This document shows positions 1 through 7,705 of a DNA stretch of 15,637 bases, piece after piece (position 1 is the stretch's first letter; every line of letters starts with the position of its first letter). A program made the translations under genes and the position numbers. A model generated the notes under the pieces. That model was not told the origin of the DNA. It ran no database searches and saw only the letters and a list, made by a program, of their open reading frames with translations. The DNA is taken from assembly GCA_900547295.1 (NCBI GenBank), contig URGK01000064.1:1-15637 (forward strand). Reading direction: 5' to 3'. Source of the stretch: an uncultured Eubacteriales bacterium (lineage in GTDB: Bacteria > Bacillota > Clostridia > Peptostreptococcales > Anaerovoracaceae).

Positions 1-270
1 TACATTTATCAAGGAATTAGAGAGAACAGGATAATGAGTATAGCAAAGGATATAAGAGCATATATTGCAGAACAGTTTACAACGACAAGAAGGACGAGCC
101 TGAAGTTAACTAATGATTATGTATTCAAGGCAGTATTCGGGCAGGATAATGACAGGTCAAAAGAGGCACTGAAGATGCTTCTCAATGTGATACTTGACAG
201 AAAAAACGACCCTATAACCCGCATCAGAATACTTAACCCTATAATCATAGGCCAAAGTGATGCGAGCAAG

Positions 271-361
271 GGAGGCGTTTGCCGTAGAGTACCACGCACT
301 GAAGTGCTGTACTCCTGACAGAGGACCTGCCGCAGCTCATACCTCGCTGGGCTAGGTCTCT
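271..361 (+). other. Short structured insertion 1 inside the Rpn gene
   Basis: About 85-91 nt separate the codons for SDASK from those for LDIMAETQ in the nuclease gene. The insert can fold into two adjacent hairpins. The first pairs GAGTAC (288-293) with GTACTC and GCACT with AGTGC. The second (about 321-360) pairs GAG-ACCT, GCC and CAGC with GCTG, GGC and AGGT-CTC around a 9-nt loop. It carries a TGA in the upstream frame (316-318) and a TAG in the downstream frame (353-355). The exact ends are uncertain because the uninterrupted allele is not available. Confidence 0.5.
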
Positions 362-622
362 CTGGACATTATGGCAGAAACCCAGAACGGACTCATACTT
401 GATATCGAAGCGCAGTCAGGAAATTTTAAGGAGTACTCCAACAGGGCGCTTCGCTATGCCAATGCGCTGCTGGAAAAGTCATTGAAGCGCGGTGATCCGT
501 ATGATACAATGGAGAAAAGCATAGTTGTAACAATAGCAGACGGCAAGCCTTACAGTGCTACCGGCAGACTGCATTGTATATTTGATATCAGGGAGAGAGA
601 AACCGGAGTACCCATGACGGAC

Positions 623-694
623 AGGCTAACACTACGTTCCAACAGACAAGCTGTTGCTGTCCGTTTTGCCTAGCCAAGCATAGCTTGGGGCAAA
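623..694 (+). other. Short structured insertion 2 (72 nt, in frame) inside the Rpn gene
   Basis: The insert sits between the GAC codon of MTD (620-622) and the restored AAG-GCG-GAA reading. It is exactly 24 codons long with one in-frame TAG at 671-673. It holds a CAACAG/CTGTTG hairpin (634-650 region) and a second nested hairpin, TTTTGCC (664-670) with GGCAAAA (689-695) enclosing CCAAGC-ATA-GCTTGG. The left flank ACGGACAG (617-624) is also repeated inverted as CTGTCCGT (657-664). The ends can shift by a base or two because of shared A and G residues. Confidence 0.6.
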
Positions 695-981
695 AAGGCG
701 GAATTTCACTGCGTGCAGCTGGGATTTGTAGACGAAACAAAGCCTGTATCGGAACTCAGTCCTTTAGAGCTTGTTGCAGCATATCTTAAATATGCTGCGG
801 ACGAGGATAAGGTGGGGTATACCAGTGAACTCCTTGAATACGGAGAGGGGCTTATAGATATGGCAGAGAATATATTCAGAGATGTTACTCTTGATGAGAG
901 GGCGTGGATTGAGAAGAGGTCAAGAGAGCTGGCGGAGCATACCCGCGCTACTGAGATGCAACAGGCAAGGGAAGAAGCTAT

Positions 982-1027
982 GGAACAAGGTCTGGAACAA
1001 GGTCTGGAACAAGGTCTGGAACAAGGC
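982..1027 (+). repeat. 12-bp tandem repeat coding EQGL units
   Basis: The unit GGAACAAGGTCT occurs three times in perfect tandem (982-993, 994-1005, 1006-1017), followed by a partial fourth copy to 1027. It encodes EQGL repeats in the helical C-terminus of the Rpn-like protein. Length variation here by slippage would stay in frame. Confidence 0.9.
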
Positions 1028-1276
1028 AGAATCGAGGGATTTGCTGAGGGTGAAAAAGTCGGCGAAGAACGTGGTGAAGCTTCCGGCAGAGCTGCAGTAG
1101 CCAAAGCCTTAAAGGACAAGGGGGTCAGTATTGATATAATTGCTGAAGCCTCTGGTTTGTCTGTAGAAGAAATAGAGAAGTTGTAAGCAGGAAATAGACT
1201 GTTAAGGTAGTCAGAGCAGCTATACCTTATATTAACAAGCAGATTGAATGATATCGAATAATATTGAGTAACATTG

Positions 1277-1318
1277 AACAGGCAATTCACTTTGTTAAGG
1301 TGGACTGCCTGTTTTTTT
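1277..1318 (+). terminator. Rho-independent terminator after the Rpn pseudogene
   Basis: The left arm CAGGCAATTCAC (1279-1290) pairs with GTGGACTGCCTG with two imperfect positions, giving a 12-bp stem around a TTTGTTAAG loop. Seven T residues (1312-1318) follow directly. It lies about 90 bp past the Rpn stop and isolates the nuclease locus from the DUF2442 gene. Confidence 0.85.
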
Positions 1319-1475
1319 AGGTCTTTAAAGGCTGGAGAGGGAGAGGAAGATGTCTTGGGGACTAAATGACTGTGAGAAAGGCAATAAATAAGATAATAAA
1401 TAAGATGTATTTCCATATTAACAAGGTAAATTCATATCAAAAAACCTGCTTTAAACCAAAAAAACTAACCAATGG

Positions 1476-1508
1476 TTAATATCTTTTTTAAAAAAAGTAT
1501 TATATAAT
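1476..1508 (+). promoter_or_regulatory. Possible promoter for the DUF2442 / surface-protein pair
   Basis: A TATAAT hexamer lies at 1503-1508, about 35 bp before the DUF2442 start, in a very A/T-rich stretch. The only candidate upstream box is TTAATA at 1476-1481, with long spacing. A TTGACA at 1512-1517 has no -10 at the right distance. Only the -10 is persuasive. Confidence 0.3.
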
Positions 1509-1543
1509 CCCTTGACAAAGTAAATTTAAGAGGAGGGAGGTTT

Positions 1544-1789
1544 ATGCGTATAAGATATATTGACAGTGTAAAACCTCTTGAAGACTACATTCTTCAGGTG
1601 GATTTCATAACAGGAAGCAGACTGCTTCTCAATATGAAACCGTATCTTGACAGTCTGCGGTTCAGACCGCTTTGCCGTCCGGGAGTGTGGCAGAGCGCCC
1701 ATACCAATGGGGTGTTTGTATGGTTTGATGATGTTGAGATGAGCCATGATGAGATTATGATTATGGCTGAGCAGAGTAAAATAACTTAG
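1544..1789 (+). CDS. DUF2442 domain-containing protein (81 aa)
   Basis: This small protein has the DUF2442 layout: an N-terminal strand with SVKPLEDYILQVDF, a turn and LLLNMKPYLDSLRFRPL, then a W/F-rich segment with VFVWFDDVEMSHDEI. DUF2442 proteins are small alpha/beta proteins of unknown biochemical role, often found near toxin-antitoxin-like or mobile genes. No partner such as a DUF4160 gene is seen next to it. The ATG at 1544 follows a strong AGGAGGGAGG site (1531-1540), which fixes the start. The surface-protein gene begins 20 bp after its stop and may share the transcript. The family call is good; the function is unknown. Confidence 0.75.
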   Translation: MRIRYIDSVKPLEDYILQVDFITGSRLLLNMKPYLDSLRFRPLCRPGVWQSAHTNGVFVWFDDVEMSHDEIMIMAEQSKIT

Positions 1790-1809
1790 TTAAGGAAGGA
1801 GAGTTGAGG

Positions 1810-4800
1810 ATGAAAAAAAGGATATTCAGCATACTACTGTGTATAGCAGTATGTATGGCAATGATGCCCCTTGGGGTGTATGGATCAGTTTGCGAGGTTA
1901 CTATAGCAGGTAACAGTGTGACAGAGTATGATACTAATATTACTGGGGCAGGTATAAGTACTGGAAGTGGCGGATATGTACGATTATCCACTGATAGCAG
2001 TAAAAACGTTAGAACTCTGACACTAAAGAATGCAACGATTACGGGTACTATTCAAATTACAGGCAATGGTACAGCTGTTATTGAGCTTATAGGCGAGAAT
2101 ACAATCACAGCGAATGCACAAGGAATTAGGTCAAGTGTACCGTTGACGATTAAAGGCAACGGTTCCGGTAAGCTGACGGTCATTGGAACTCCGGTAGCTG
2201 GGGAACCTTTGGGAATAAGGTGTGATGGCAGTTTGACGTTTAAGGATGTAGAGGTAGATGTACAGAAGAATGATAATAGTGTGGCAGGCATATACGCCGA
2301 TGGTATTTTGTGCAAATCTGGTGATATTACAATAGAGAACAGTATTATAAAAGCGCAGCCAACAAGCAGCAAGAGTGGAATTAAAGCCAATAATGGTGTT
2401 ATTATTGCCGAGGATGCAATAGTGAATAAGAGTAATTTCACATCAGGAACAACAAAAGATATAGATGGTTTTGTTTCTATCGACAATAAATTTGATAAAT
2501 ATGATATATGGGTAACAGATGTGCGGGTAACCTCAAGGAATGCAAGTGATGTTTTAGGAAATGGAACTGTTTCATATGATTATGCTGCAAGAACCCTGGC
2601 GCTTAATAATGCGAATATCAGCGGATCTTACAGTCAGCCTGAGGGATATACTTCTTATAAAAACTGGGGTGCCATAACATGGCTCAGTAATACTGGCAAC
2701 CAGTATCTTAAGATTGAGCTGAAAGGTGCAAATTCTGTTACAAATAATATGCTTGACGGAATATGTGCATATGGACGTTTTGATATAGCAGGCGACGGCA
2801 ACCTTACTGTCAACGGAAAAGATAACGGCATATATACAAGCGGAAAAATTACTATAGCAGCCGGGGACGGTATTGATGTTACCGGAGAACAGAGCGGTAT
2901 ATCCGCGGCGCAAAATGTTAATATTGAAAGTTATGTGAAAGCAACAGCAACAGGTGAATCCGGGTATGGTATTTCTTCAGCAATAAATGTTGATATATCT
3001 GGCAAAGTAGAAGCCAAGGGTACTGCAGCTGCAATTTCAGCAGCAGGAAGCATTAGCTGCGGTACCGAGGAGATAGAACTGGAGAACGGTCTTCTGGCTG
3101 GTGACAAGAAGATGCTCGCAGTAAAAGATCCTAATGCCAACAATGGCTATGCAGCTATCAGCCCTATAAATTATACTCTCTACTATAATGCGGCCGATGG
3201 TAAAATGTACAAATCGTATGATGACACATCTTTCAAAGATGAATTTACAAAAGATAAGAATACTAAATGGAGCAGCGAACAATCAACAGGAACCGGCTAT
3301 TATGATATTTTAAAACTGGACAACTTTACATTCGAAACAGCTGCAGGCACCGGTCTGAAGATTATCGGTATAGATGCTGGTAAAACATTCACTATCAAAG
3401 GAACCGGCGAGAACCATATCAGCGTTTATGGGGATAATGGATTTGGTATATATACGGACGGCAGCCTGAATTTTGACGGCGGCAGAATGTATATAAATGT
3501 CAAAAAAGATGATGCTAAAAGCAAAGCTGTTTATGCAAATGGGAATATTAATCTGACTGATTGTGAGCTTTATGATGGCGCTGAACCTGATAGTGATGGC
3601 GAAATAATATCGGAAAGTCCGAAGGGTATTAGTGCAGGCGGAGCACTTGTTATAGAAAACGCAGATGTCAGAACAAACTGCATTGAAGCAGCGGGAGGAA
3701 TCTCAGCTCGTGAATATATGCAGATAAAAAATTTAAACGTTACAGAAAAAAAGGGTACGAGTGTTACGAAAGTAGAAGCTGCAAGTAGCGAGAAACTTTT
3801 GACTATTTATGGTCGACTGATAGCTAGATTTGATGTGAACGGCGGTAAATGGAGCGACGGAACTGATATAATTAAACCTGTACCGGTAAGCTTGGATGAA
3901 AACCGTTATATAATACTCCCGGAAGAAGATCCTGTCAGGGAAGGATATAATTTTACGGGCTGGTTATACAAGGACGGCAAGAAGCTTTCAGAGAAAACTG
4001 AGTACAAAATTACTAGAGAAAATCTATTTCCGAAATCTGTTGATGTTTATGAGGAATTCGGGTATTGTTATACATTTTATGCCCACTGGGAAAAAGCCTC
4101 ATCAGGTGGCGGAGCGGTTATTCCACCTGCAGCAGATGATGATATAAAGACAACAACAGACAGCGCTACATCAGAAACAACTACAAGCACTACAGTTAAG
4201 GATACTAAGACTGAAACAGTTAAGAACGAACAGGGACAGGACATCTCAAAAGTAACTGCAACTGTATCAGAAAAGGTGGCAGATAAGCTCGTTGATGCGG
4301 CTGTTTCAAACAAGTCAGATACAGTGGAAATCACTGTTAAGTCAAATGACGGAAACAAGGTAGAACAGACTGAGGTTGAAATCCCTAAAAAAGCATTAGA
4401 GTCCATTGCAAAGGATACAAATGCTGATTTAGTAATTAAAACCGACAGCGGTCAGGTTACTTTGGATAACAAGGCCCTTGAAACCATAGCAGAAGAAGCA
4501 GAGGGTGATACTGTTAAGATTACTGTGAATGAAAACACACAGTTCAAGGAAGAACAAAAGCCTGCACTTGATGTTATAGGCAAAAACGGTAAACTGTTTG
4601 ACATCAAAGCAGTTATCGGCGATAGAACTATCCACGACTTTAAGGGTGGCAAGGCGCACGTTACACTGCCGATGCCTGAGAAACTAAAAGGCAAGGACAT
4701 AGTTATTATCTATATCAATGATAAAGGTATCTGCGAGATATTAAATCACACTATGGAAACTGTGGGAGCAGAGAAGTATATTAAATTCACAACATCACAC

Positions 4801-5214
4801 TTCTCAACCTTTGCAGTAGTAGAAAAAGCAGATGCAGAGAAAATCATAGAGAAGCAGAATGCTGATAAGATAAATTCCTTAATCAGGGAAGCTAAACTCA
4901 AAGCAACCACTTCAAAGACAACAAAGAAGAGCATTAAGGTTAAGATTGGAGAGGCTAAGAACTCAAACTGCCTGATTAAGGAAGCTAAAGCTATGGGATA
5001 TACTGTTAAGTACAAATTCTATAAGTCAACCAGGAAAGCTTCAAAGTACATTGCTCTTAAAACAAAGGACACTGACACATATATAAACACTGCCGGTAAG
5101 AAAGGTACTAAGTACTACTACAAGGCTAAGGTGCTTGTATATGACGGCAAGAATCTGATAGCGCAGACTGAATTAAAACAGTGCAGATACGGAGTAAGAA
5201 GCTGGAATAAGTAA
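1810..5214 (+). CDS. Large secreted surface protein: beta-helix-like repeats, InlB-type repeat, Lys-rich C-terminal domain
   Basis: This 1134-residue protein starts with a signal peptide (MKKR, hydrophobic core ILLCIAVCMAMM, cleavage probably near YGS). Residues about 28-620 are Gly/Asn-rich short-strand repeats such as GIYTSGKITI and GIYTDGSLNF, typical of right-handed beta-helix surface proteins. They fall into three larger units. Residues about 674-762 form an InlB B-repeat (FDVNGGKW to FYAHWEK). A Thr/Ser/Asp linker follows, then a domain ending SHFSTFAVVE (about 996-1005) and a Lys/Tyr-rich C-terminal domain. There is no LPXTG, SLH or choline-binding motif, so how it is held to the cell is unclear. 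The ATG at 1810 is preferred over an in-frame TTG at 1804 because AAGGAG (1796-1801) is 8 nt from the ATG but only 2 from the TTG. Likely an adhesin or envelope protein; the ligand is unknown. Confidence 0.8.
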   Translation: MKKRIFSILLCIAVCMAMMPLGVYGSVCEVTIAGNSVTEYDTNITGAGISTGSGGYVRLSTDSSKNVRTLTLKNATITGTIQITGNGTAVIELIGENTITANAQGIRSSVPLTIKGNGSGKLTVIGTPVAGEPLGIRCDGSLTFKDVEVDVQKNDNSVAGIYADGILCKSGDITIENSIIKAQPTSSKSGIKANNGVIIAEDAIVNKSNFTSGTTKDIDGFVSIDNKFDKYDIWVTDVRVTSRNASDVLGNGTVSYDYAARTLALNNANISGSYSQPEGYTSYKNWGAITWLSNTGNQYLKIELKGANSVTNNMLDGICAYGRFDIAGDGNLTVNGKDNGIYTSGKITIAAGDGIDVTGEQSGISAAQNVNIESYVKATATGESGYGISSAINVDISGKVEAKGTAAAISAAGSISCGTEEIELENGLLAGDKKMLAVKDPNANNGYAAISPINYTLYYNAADGKMYKSYDDTSFKDEFTKDKNTKWSSEQSTGTGYYDILKLDNFTFETAAGTGLKIIGIDAGKTFTIKGTGENHISVYGDNGFGIYTDGSLNFDGGRMYINVKKDDAKSKAVYANGNINLTDCELYDGAEPDSDGEIISESPKGISAGGALVIENADVRTNCIEAAGGISAREYMQIKNLNVTEKKGTSVTKVEAASSEKLLTIYGRLIARFDVNGGKWSDGTDIIKPVPVSLDENRYIILPEEDPVREGYNFTGWLYKDGKKLSEKTEYKITRENLFPKSVDVYEEFGYCYTFYAHWEKASSGGGAVIPPAADDDIKTTTDSATSETTTSTTVKDTKTETVKNEQGQDISKVTATVSEKVADKLVDAAVSNKSDTVEITVKSNDGNKVEQTEVEIPKKALESIAKDTNADLVIKTDSGQVTLDNKALETIAEEAEGDTVKITVNENTQFKEEQKPALDVIGKNGKLFDIKAVIGDRTIHDFKGGKAHVTLPMPEKLKGKDIVIIYINDKGICEILNHTMETVGAEKYIKFTTSHFSTFAVVEKADAEKIIEKQNADKINSLIREAKLKATTSKTTKKSIKVKIGEAKNSNCLIKEAKAMGYTVKYKFYKSTRKASKYIALKTKDTDTYINTAGKKGTKYYYKAKVLVYDGKNLIAQTELKQCRYGVRSWNK

Positions 5215-5234
5215 ATTAACCGAAGCAAGGTAAG

Positions 5235-5255
5235 TTAATGTATTTCATACATTAA
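5235..5255 (+). other. Small hairpin after the surface-protein gene
   Basis: An 8-bp perfect stem, TTAATGTA with TACATTAA, surrounds a TTTCA loop just ahead of the main terminator. It has no T tract and may only add structure to the 3' end of the mRNA. Confidence 0.4.
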
Positions 5256-5262
5256 TAATAAG

Positions 5263-5292
5263 GGACTGTGAGATTTTCACAGTCCTGTTTTA
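5263..5292. terminator. Bidirectional terminator between converging genes
   Basis: A perfect 9-bp stem GGACTGTGA / TCACAGTCC (5263-5271 and 5277-5285) with a GATTT loop is followed by TGTTTTA on the + strand. On the - strand it is followed by TTATTATT. It sits between the + strand surface-protein gene and the - strand DUF364 gene, so it can serve both. Confidence 0.8.
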
Positions 5293-6075
5293 ATGGGTTT
5301 TGTTTTTCTTTATTACAGTCCGTTCGGCATATTTACCGAAGAAATGGTAGCCGGAGCCGCCCTCGGCGATGATGTCAAGCAGCCCGTCGGCATCGGTCAC
5401 AAGTATACCTCCCGCAATGGTAACTCCCATATCAAAAAGCACATCGGGAATCATTCCCGCAGTAGGTCCTGTAACTGCAATTTCAGCTCCAGGCTTTGCC
5501 ATTTCAAGAAGCCCCGGAAGCGTATCGTTTAATATTGTAACCCCTGTTATAACTAGAAGATCCGAGTAAGGGACAACGGTATCGGCCCTATCTGCCGGCA
5601 CGAAATATTTCATTTCACGCTCTTTCAGAGTTTTAGAATCAAGTTCTAAAATGCTGAAATCGCTGTCTGAGGCAATAAGCTTCTTTATAATCGGGACAAG
5701 CGCGTCGACTGCTGTGACTTTGCCGTAATCGGTGGGCTCTATTTCGTCAAATGTATCGGCAGCCTGTATGTCGTAATCACCGCGCTCAAACAGTATGGCG
5801 CTGAGAGCGTTGAGAGCTGCAATTCCGAGAGCTTTTTTGAGGGGATTATCCGAAAATATATATTCAAGATAATCCGAAACAGGTCTGCCCGACAGCCTGC
5901 CCGAAAGAGGCATTGCCCTTGCGGAGCTTGGGCAGCATACAGCCTCAGGCATTTCCTTTACAGGAGTGAAGCACAGACCGCCGTGGCCTGTAGAAAGCTT
6001 GACTCCCGTAAAAAACAGTCCGAGGACAGATCTTTCGACTGTAATTGTGTCAAGCTCTGATTTTAATACAAACAG
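5290..6075 (-). CDS. DUF4213/DUF364 domain protein (putative heavy-metal chelation family), start codon unclear
   Basis: The protein has a DUF4213-like N-terminal part (TGHGGLCFTPVKEMPEAVCCPSS) and a DUF364 domain (EIEPTDYGKVTAVDA, then SDLLVITGVTILNDT and AVTGPTAGMIPDVLFDMG). The family is annotated as putative heavy-metal chelation from structure; its biochemical role is not settled. The first normal start codon is ATG 5952 (220 aa), but it lies after conserved sequence: the same frame reads TITVERSVLGLFFTGVKLSTG upstream of it. The frame is open back to the TAA of the preceding gene at 6112-6114, yet it holds no ATG, GTG or TTG in those 53 codons. A Shine-Dalgarno-like AGAGGAG precedes CTG 6075 by 2 nt. 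Either a rare start codon is used or the start has been lost. It is probably transcribed with the upstream operon. Confidence 0.7.
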   Translation of the reverse strand: MFVLKSELDTITVERSVLGLFFTGVKLSTGHGGLCFTPVKEMPEAVCCPSSARAMPLSGRLSGRPVSDYLEYIFSDNPLKKALGIAALNALSAILFERGDYDIQAADTFDEIEPTDYGKVTAVDALVPIIKKLIASDSDFSILELDSKTLKEREMKYFVPADRADTVVPYSDLLVITGVTILNDTLPGLLEMAKPGAEIAVTGPTAGMIPDVLFDMGVTIAGGILVTDADGLLDIIAEGGSGYHFFGKYAERTVIKKNKTH

Positions 6076-6101
6076 AACTCCTCTGTGCGAAAAGTTCTGT
6101 T
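6071..6101 (-). other. Hairpin at the GH3-DUF364 junction
   Basis: A perfect 9-bp stem, AACAGAACT with AGTTCTGTT, has a 13-nt loop and lies directly after the GH3 stop codon. On the - strand the 3' arm covers part of the Shine-Dalgarno-like AGAGGAG and the CTG. It is followed by TGTATTAAAA, a poor T tract, so it is a weak terminator at best. It could instead limit ribosome access to the DUF364 frame. Confidence 0.5.
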
Positions 6102-6111
6102 GCTGATTTCT

Positions 6112-7683
6112 TTATTTCTGTCTTATAAACACCGGGAGCTTGGTGGACACTAAGCTTTTACCCTGAGCCACTACCTCTGTCAGCATCGAGTTTCTGTAAC
6201 CGTCCTCTTTCCATACCACTTCCGTCTGCTCTATGTTCTTTTCCTTCAGTTTTTCACTGATATAGTTTTCAAAATCTGCAGCATCCACATTGCCGTCAGG
6301 CTCTGCATAGAGGCGAAATTTTCTCTGTATTTTCTCGCCCTGAATCAGACGGAAAAACACCTTTCGATCTGATTCATACTCTTCAATTATCTGAATAAGA
6401 TCGCTGGAATAGAAACTCTTGCCGTTAATTTCCACTCTGTCCTTTGACTTGCACAGGAATGTTATCATAGGTATACCGTTTTTGTCTCTTGCAACTGTAA
6501 CCATATCGTGCATATTGTAGCGGTAAAGTCCCGAATAGCTTGTAATTACAAGTTCATATTTTATTCCTGGCTGCGCCTCATGCAGCAGTACCGTTTCACT
6601 GCTTCCTTCCGGCAGCAGTTCAAAAAACAGTCCGAATATCGCAGGATAGCCTTCCGAGGTTTCCGGTGTTACGGGAATATTGAATTTACCCTCGCTGGCT
6701 CCGTAGCCCCAATCCAGAAACATTGTGTCCTCAGGAAAATCTTTTCTGAATTCTCTCGCTGTTCTTCCCACGCTTCCCGACAGCCAGCATACTGTAATCG
6801 AAAATTTGGGCCACAGGGCTTTGACAGTAAATTTTCCGTCTCTCCGATATATATTTTCCAGTTCCTCTGCTCTGCCGCAGGCTGCTTTTTCTTTCCACAG
6901 TCTCTGTATTTCCTGCGCTGACTTCTCCGGAAGAGGAACTGACAGTCTGCCGGTTTTTATATCACATAATATCCGACTGCATTGCGTATTCAGCAGCCTC
7001 ATTATTCTGTCAAACTGCGCTGTATTGTTGCAGACAAGCAATGCAATATCTCTGTCAGCCGCTGCAAATGCTGCAGTCAGATAATCCAAGCTTTCGGAGG
7101 ACATTTCTGTGTCTGTCAGCAGAATTTCAGGCAATGTCATTTTTTCTGCCATCGGGCCCCTGCCTGCAGCCTGTCCCGATGCTGTGCCTATGGGAATTCC
7201 TCCCCGGGTTCTGCCGCACACCGACGGATTTGTTATTGCAAGTATATTGTGTCCGGGCATCAGTATACGGGGCGCCATACGCACTATCTCTGCCGTGCGG
7301 AGTCTTCCGACGATTTCCTTTACCTTTGCTCCTTCTGCGCTTTCGGGTATGTTCTTGAAAGCTCCGGTAGTGCCTGTGGTAACCACAAATGACTCCGCTT
7401 TTCCCGGAAAAAGTATGTCTGCCTCTCCGTTTTCCATTCGAACTACAGCCTCTTTGTAGTCTTTGTATTCCGTAATCGGAAACTTCCTGCGATATTCCTC
7501 CGGGTTTTTTATCTGCGCAAATCCGTTTGCAATGCCAAACTCCGTATTTTCACTGTATCTGAGGATGTCCAGAAGCACCTGCTCCTGAACCTCTTCAAAG
7601 GATGTCATGAGTCTCCGCAGTTCTCCGGGCAGGCTCTGCATTTTAGTCTGCGCCAGTATTTCTGTATGGTTCTTGTTTATCAT
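6112..7683 (-). CDS. GH3 family acyl-adenylate / amide synthetase (second copy, 523 aa)
   Basis: GH3 enzymes activate a carboxylic acid with ATP and, in plants, pass the acyl-adenylate to an amino acid to form an amide. The bacterial substrates are mostly unknown. The three adenylate-binding motifs are visible: TTGTTGAFK (102-110), YGASE (327-331) and YRYNMHDMV (387-395). The length matches the family. The loop that reads GEKTNDEAV in the neighbouring paralogue is INGKSFYSSDLI here, so the C-terminal part may recognise a different nucleophile or have another pace of reaction. The ATG follows GGGGAG by a few bases and lies 22 bp after the stop of the first GH3 gene. The protein has no signal peptide and should be cytoplasmic. 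The family is secure; the substrate is unknown. Confidence 0.85.
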   Translation of the reverse strand: MINKNHTEILAQTKMQSLPGELRRLMTSFEEVQEQVLLDILRYSENTEFGIANGFAQIKNPEEYRRKFPITEYKDYKEAVVRMENGEADILFPGKAESFVVTTGTTGAFKNIPESAEGAKVKEIVGRLRTAEIVRMAPRILMPGHNILAITNPSVCGRTRGGIPIGTASGQAAGRGPMAEKMTLPEILLTDTEMSSESLDYLTAAFAAADRDIALLVCNNTAQFDRIMRLLNTQCSRILCDIKTGRLSVPLPEKSAQEIQRLWKEKAACGRAEELENIYRRDGKFTVKALWPKFSITVCWLSGSVGRTAREFRKDFPEDTMFLDWGYGASEGKFNIPVTPETSEGYPAIFGLFFELLPEGSSETVLLHEAQPGIKYELVITSYSGLYRYNMHDMVTVARDKNGIPMITFLCKSKDRVEINGKSFYSSDLIQIIEEYESDRKVFFRLIQGEKIQRKFRLYAEPDGNVDAADFENYISEKLKEKNIEQTEVVWKEDGYRNSMLTEVVAQGKSLVSTKLPVFIRQK

Positions 7684-7705
7684 TTTTCTCTCCCCTTATA
7701 TTTAT

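Larger units (their letters stand above)
34..1186 (+). pseudogene. Rpn family recombination-promoting nuclease / PD-(D/E)XK transposase, disrupted
   Basis: Three collinear pieces (34-318, 371-673, 713-1186) together read as one Rpn/PDDEXK_2 protein. Such proteins are DNA endonucleases linked to recombination and often annotated as putative transposases. Visible marks are the N-terminal KLTNDYVFKAVFG block, the catalytic-type LDIEAQ strand after LDIMAETQNG, the FDIRERETGVPMTD block, and a charged helical C-terminus with four (M/L)EQG repeats ending in SVEEIEKL. The pieces are separated by hairpin-rich inserts at about 271-361 and 623-694. The first changes frame (+1) and the second keeps frame but brings in one TAG. 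Removing the second restores MTD-KAEFHCVQLGF exactly. The start at 34 has only a weak upstream purine stretch. The family call is firm; whether any functional product is made is doubtful. Confidence 0.85.
1187..1543. other. Intergenic region without a gene
   Basis: Between the Rpn pseudogene and the DUF2442 gene I see the terminator at 1277-1318 and a perfect 12-bp direct repeat AATAAATAAGAT at 1383-1394 and 1395-1406. There is also an A/T palindrome CTTTTTTAAAAAAAG near 1483-1497 and a probable -10 element at 1503-1508. The long minus-strand open frame that covers part of this stretch has repetitive Ser/Arg/Pro composition and is a shadow of the Rpn gene. Confidence 0.6.

Noticed and set aside
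271..694. T4 gene 60-type ribosome bypass as the sure explanation of the two Rpn inserts
   Set aside because: No matching take-off and landing codons could be identified with confidence and the first insert has uncertain ends, so it is kept only as one option.
706..1416. Long minus-strand open frame of 236 codons
   Set aside because: Its composition is Ser-rich with CSRP repeats that mirror the EQGL repeats of the real + strand frame; no ribosome site and no family resemblance.
6508..7459. Several overlapping + strand frames opposite the second GH3 gene
   Set aside because: They are Cys/Ser/Phe-rich shadows of the GH3 coding strand without ribosome sites.
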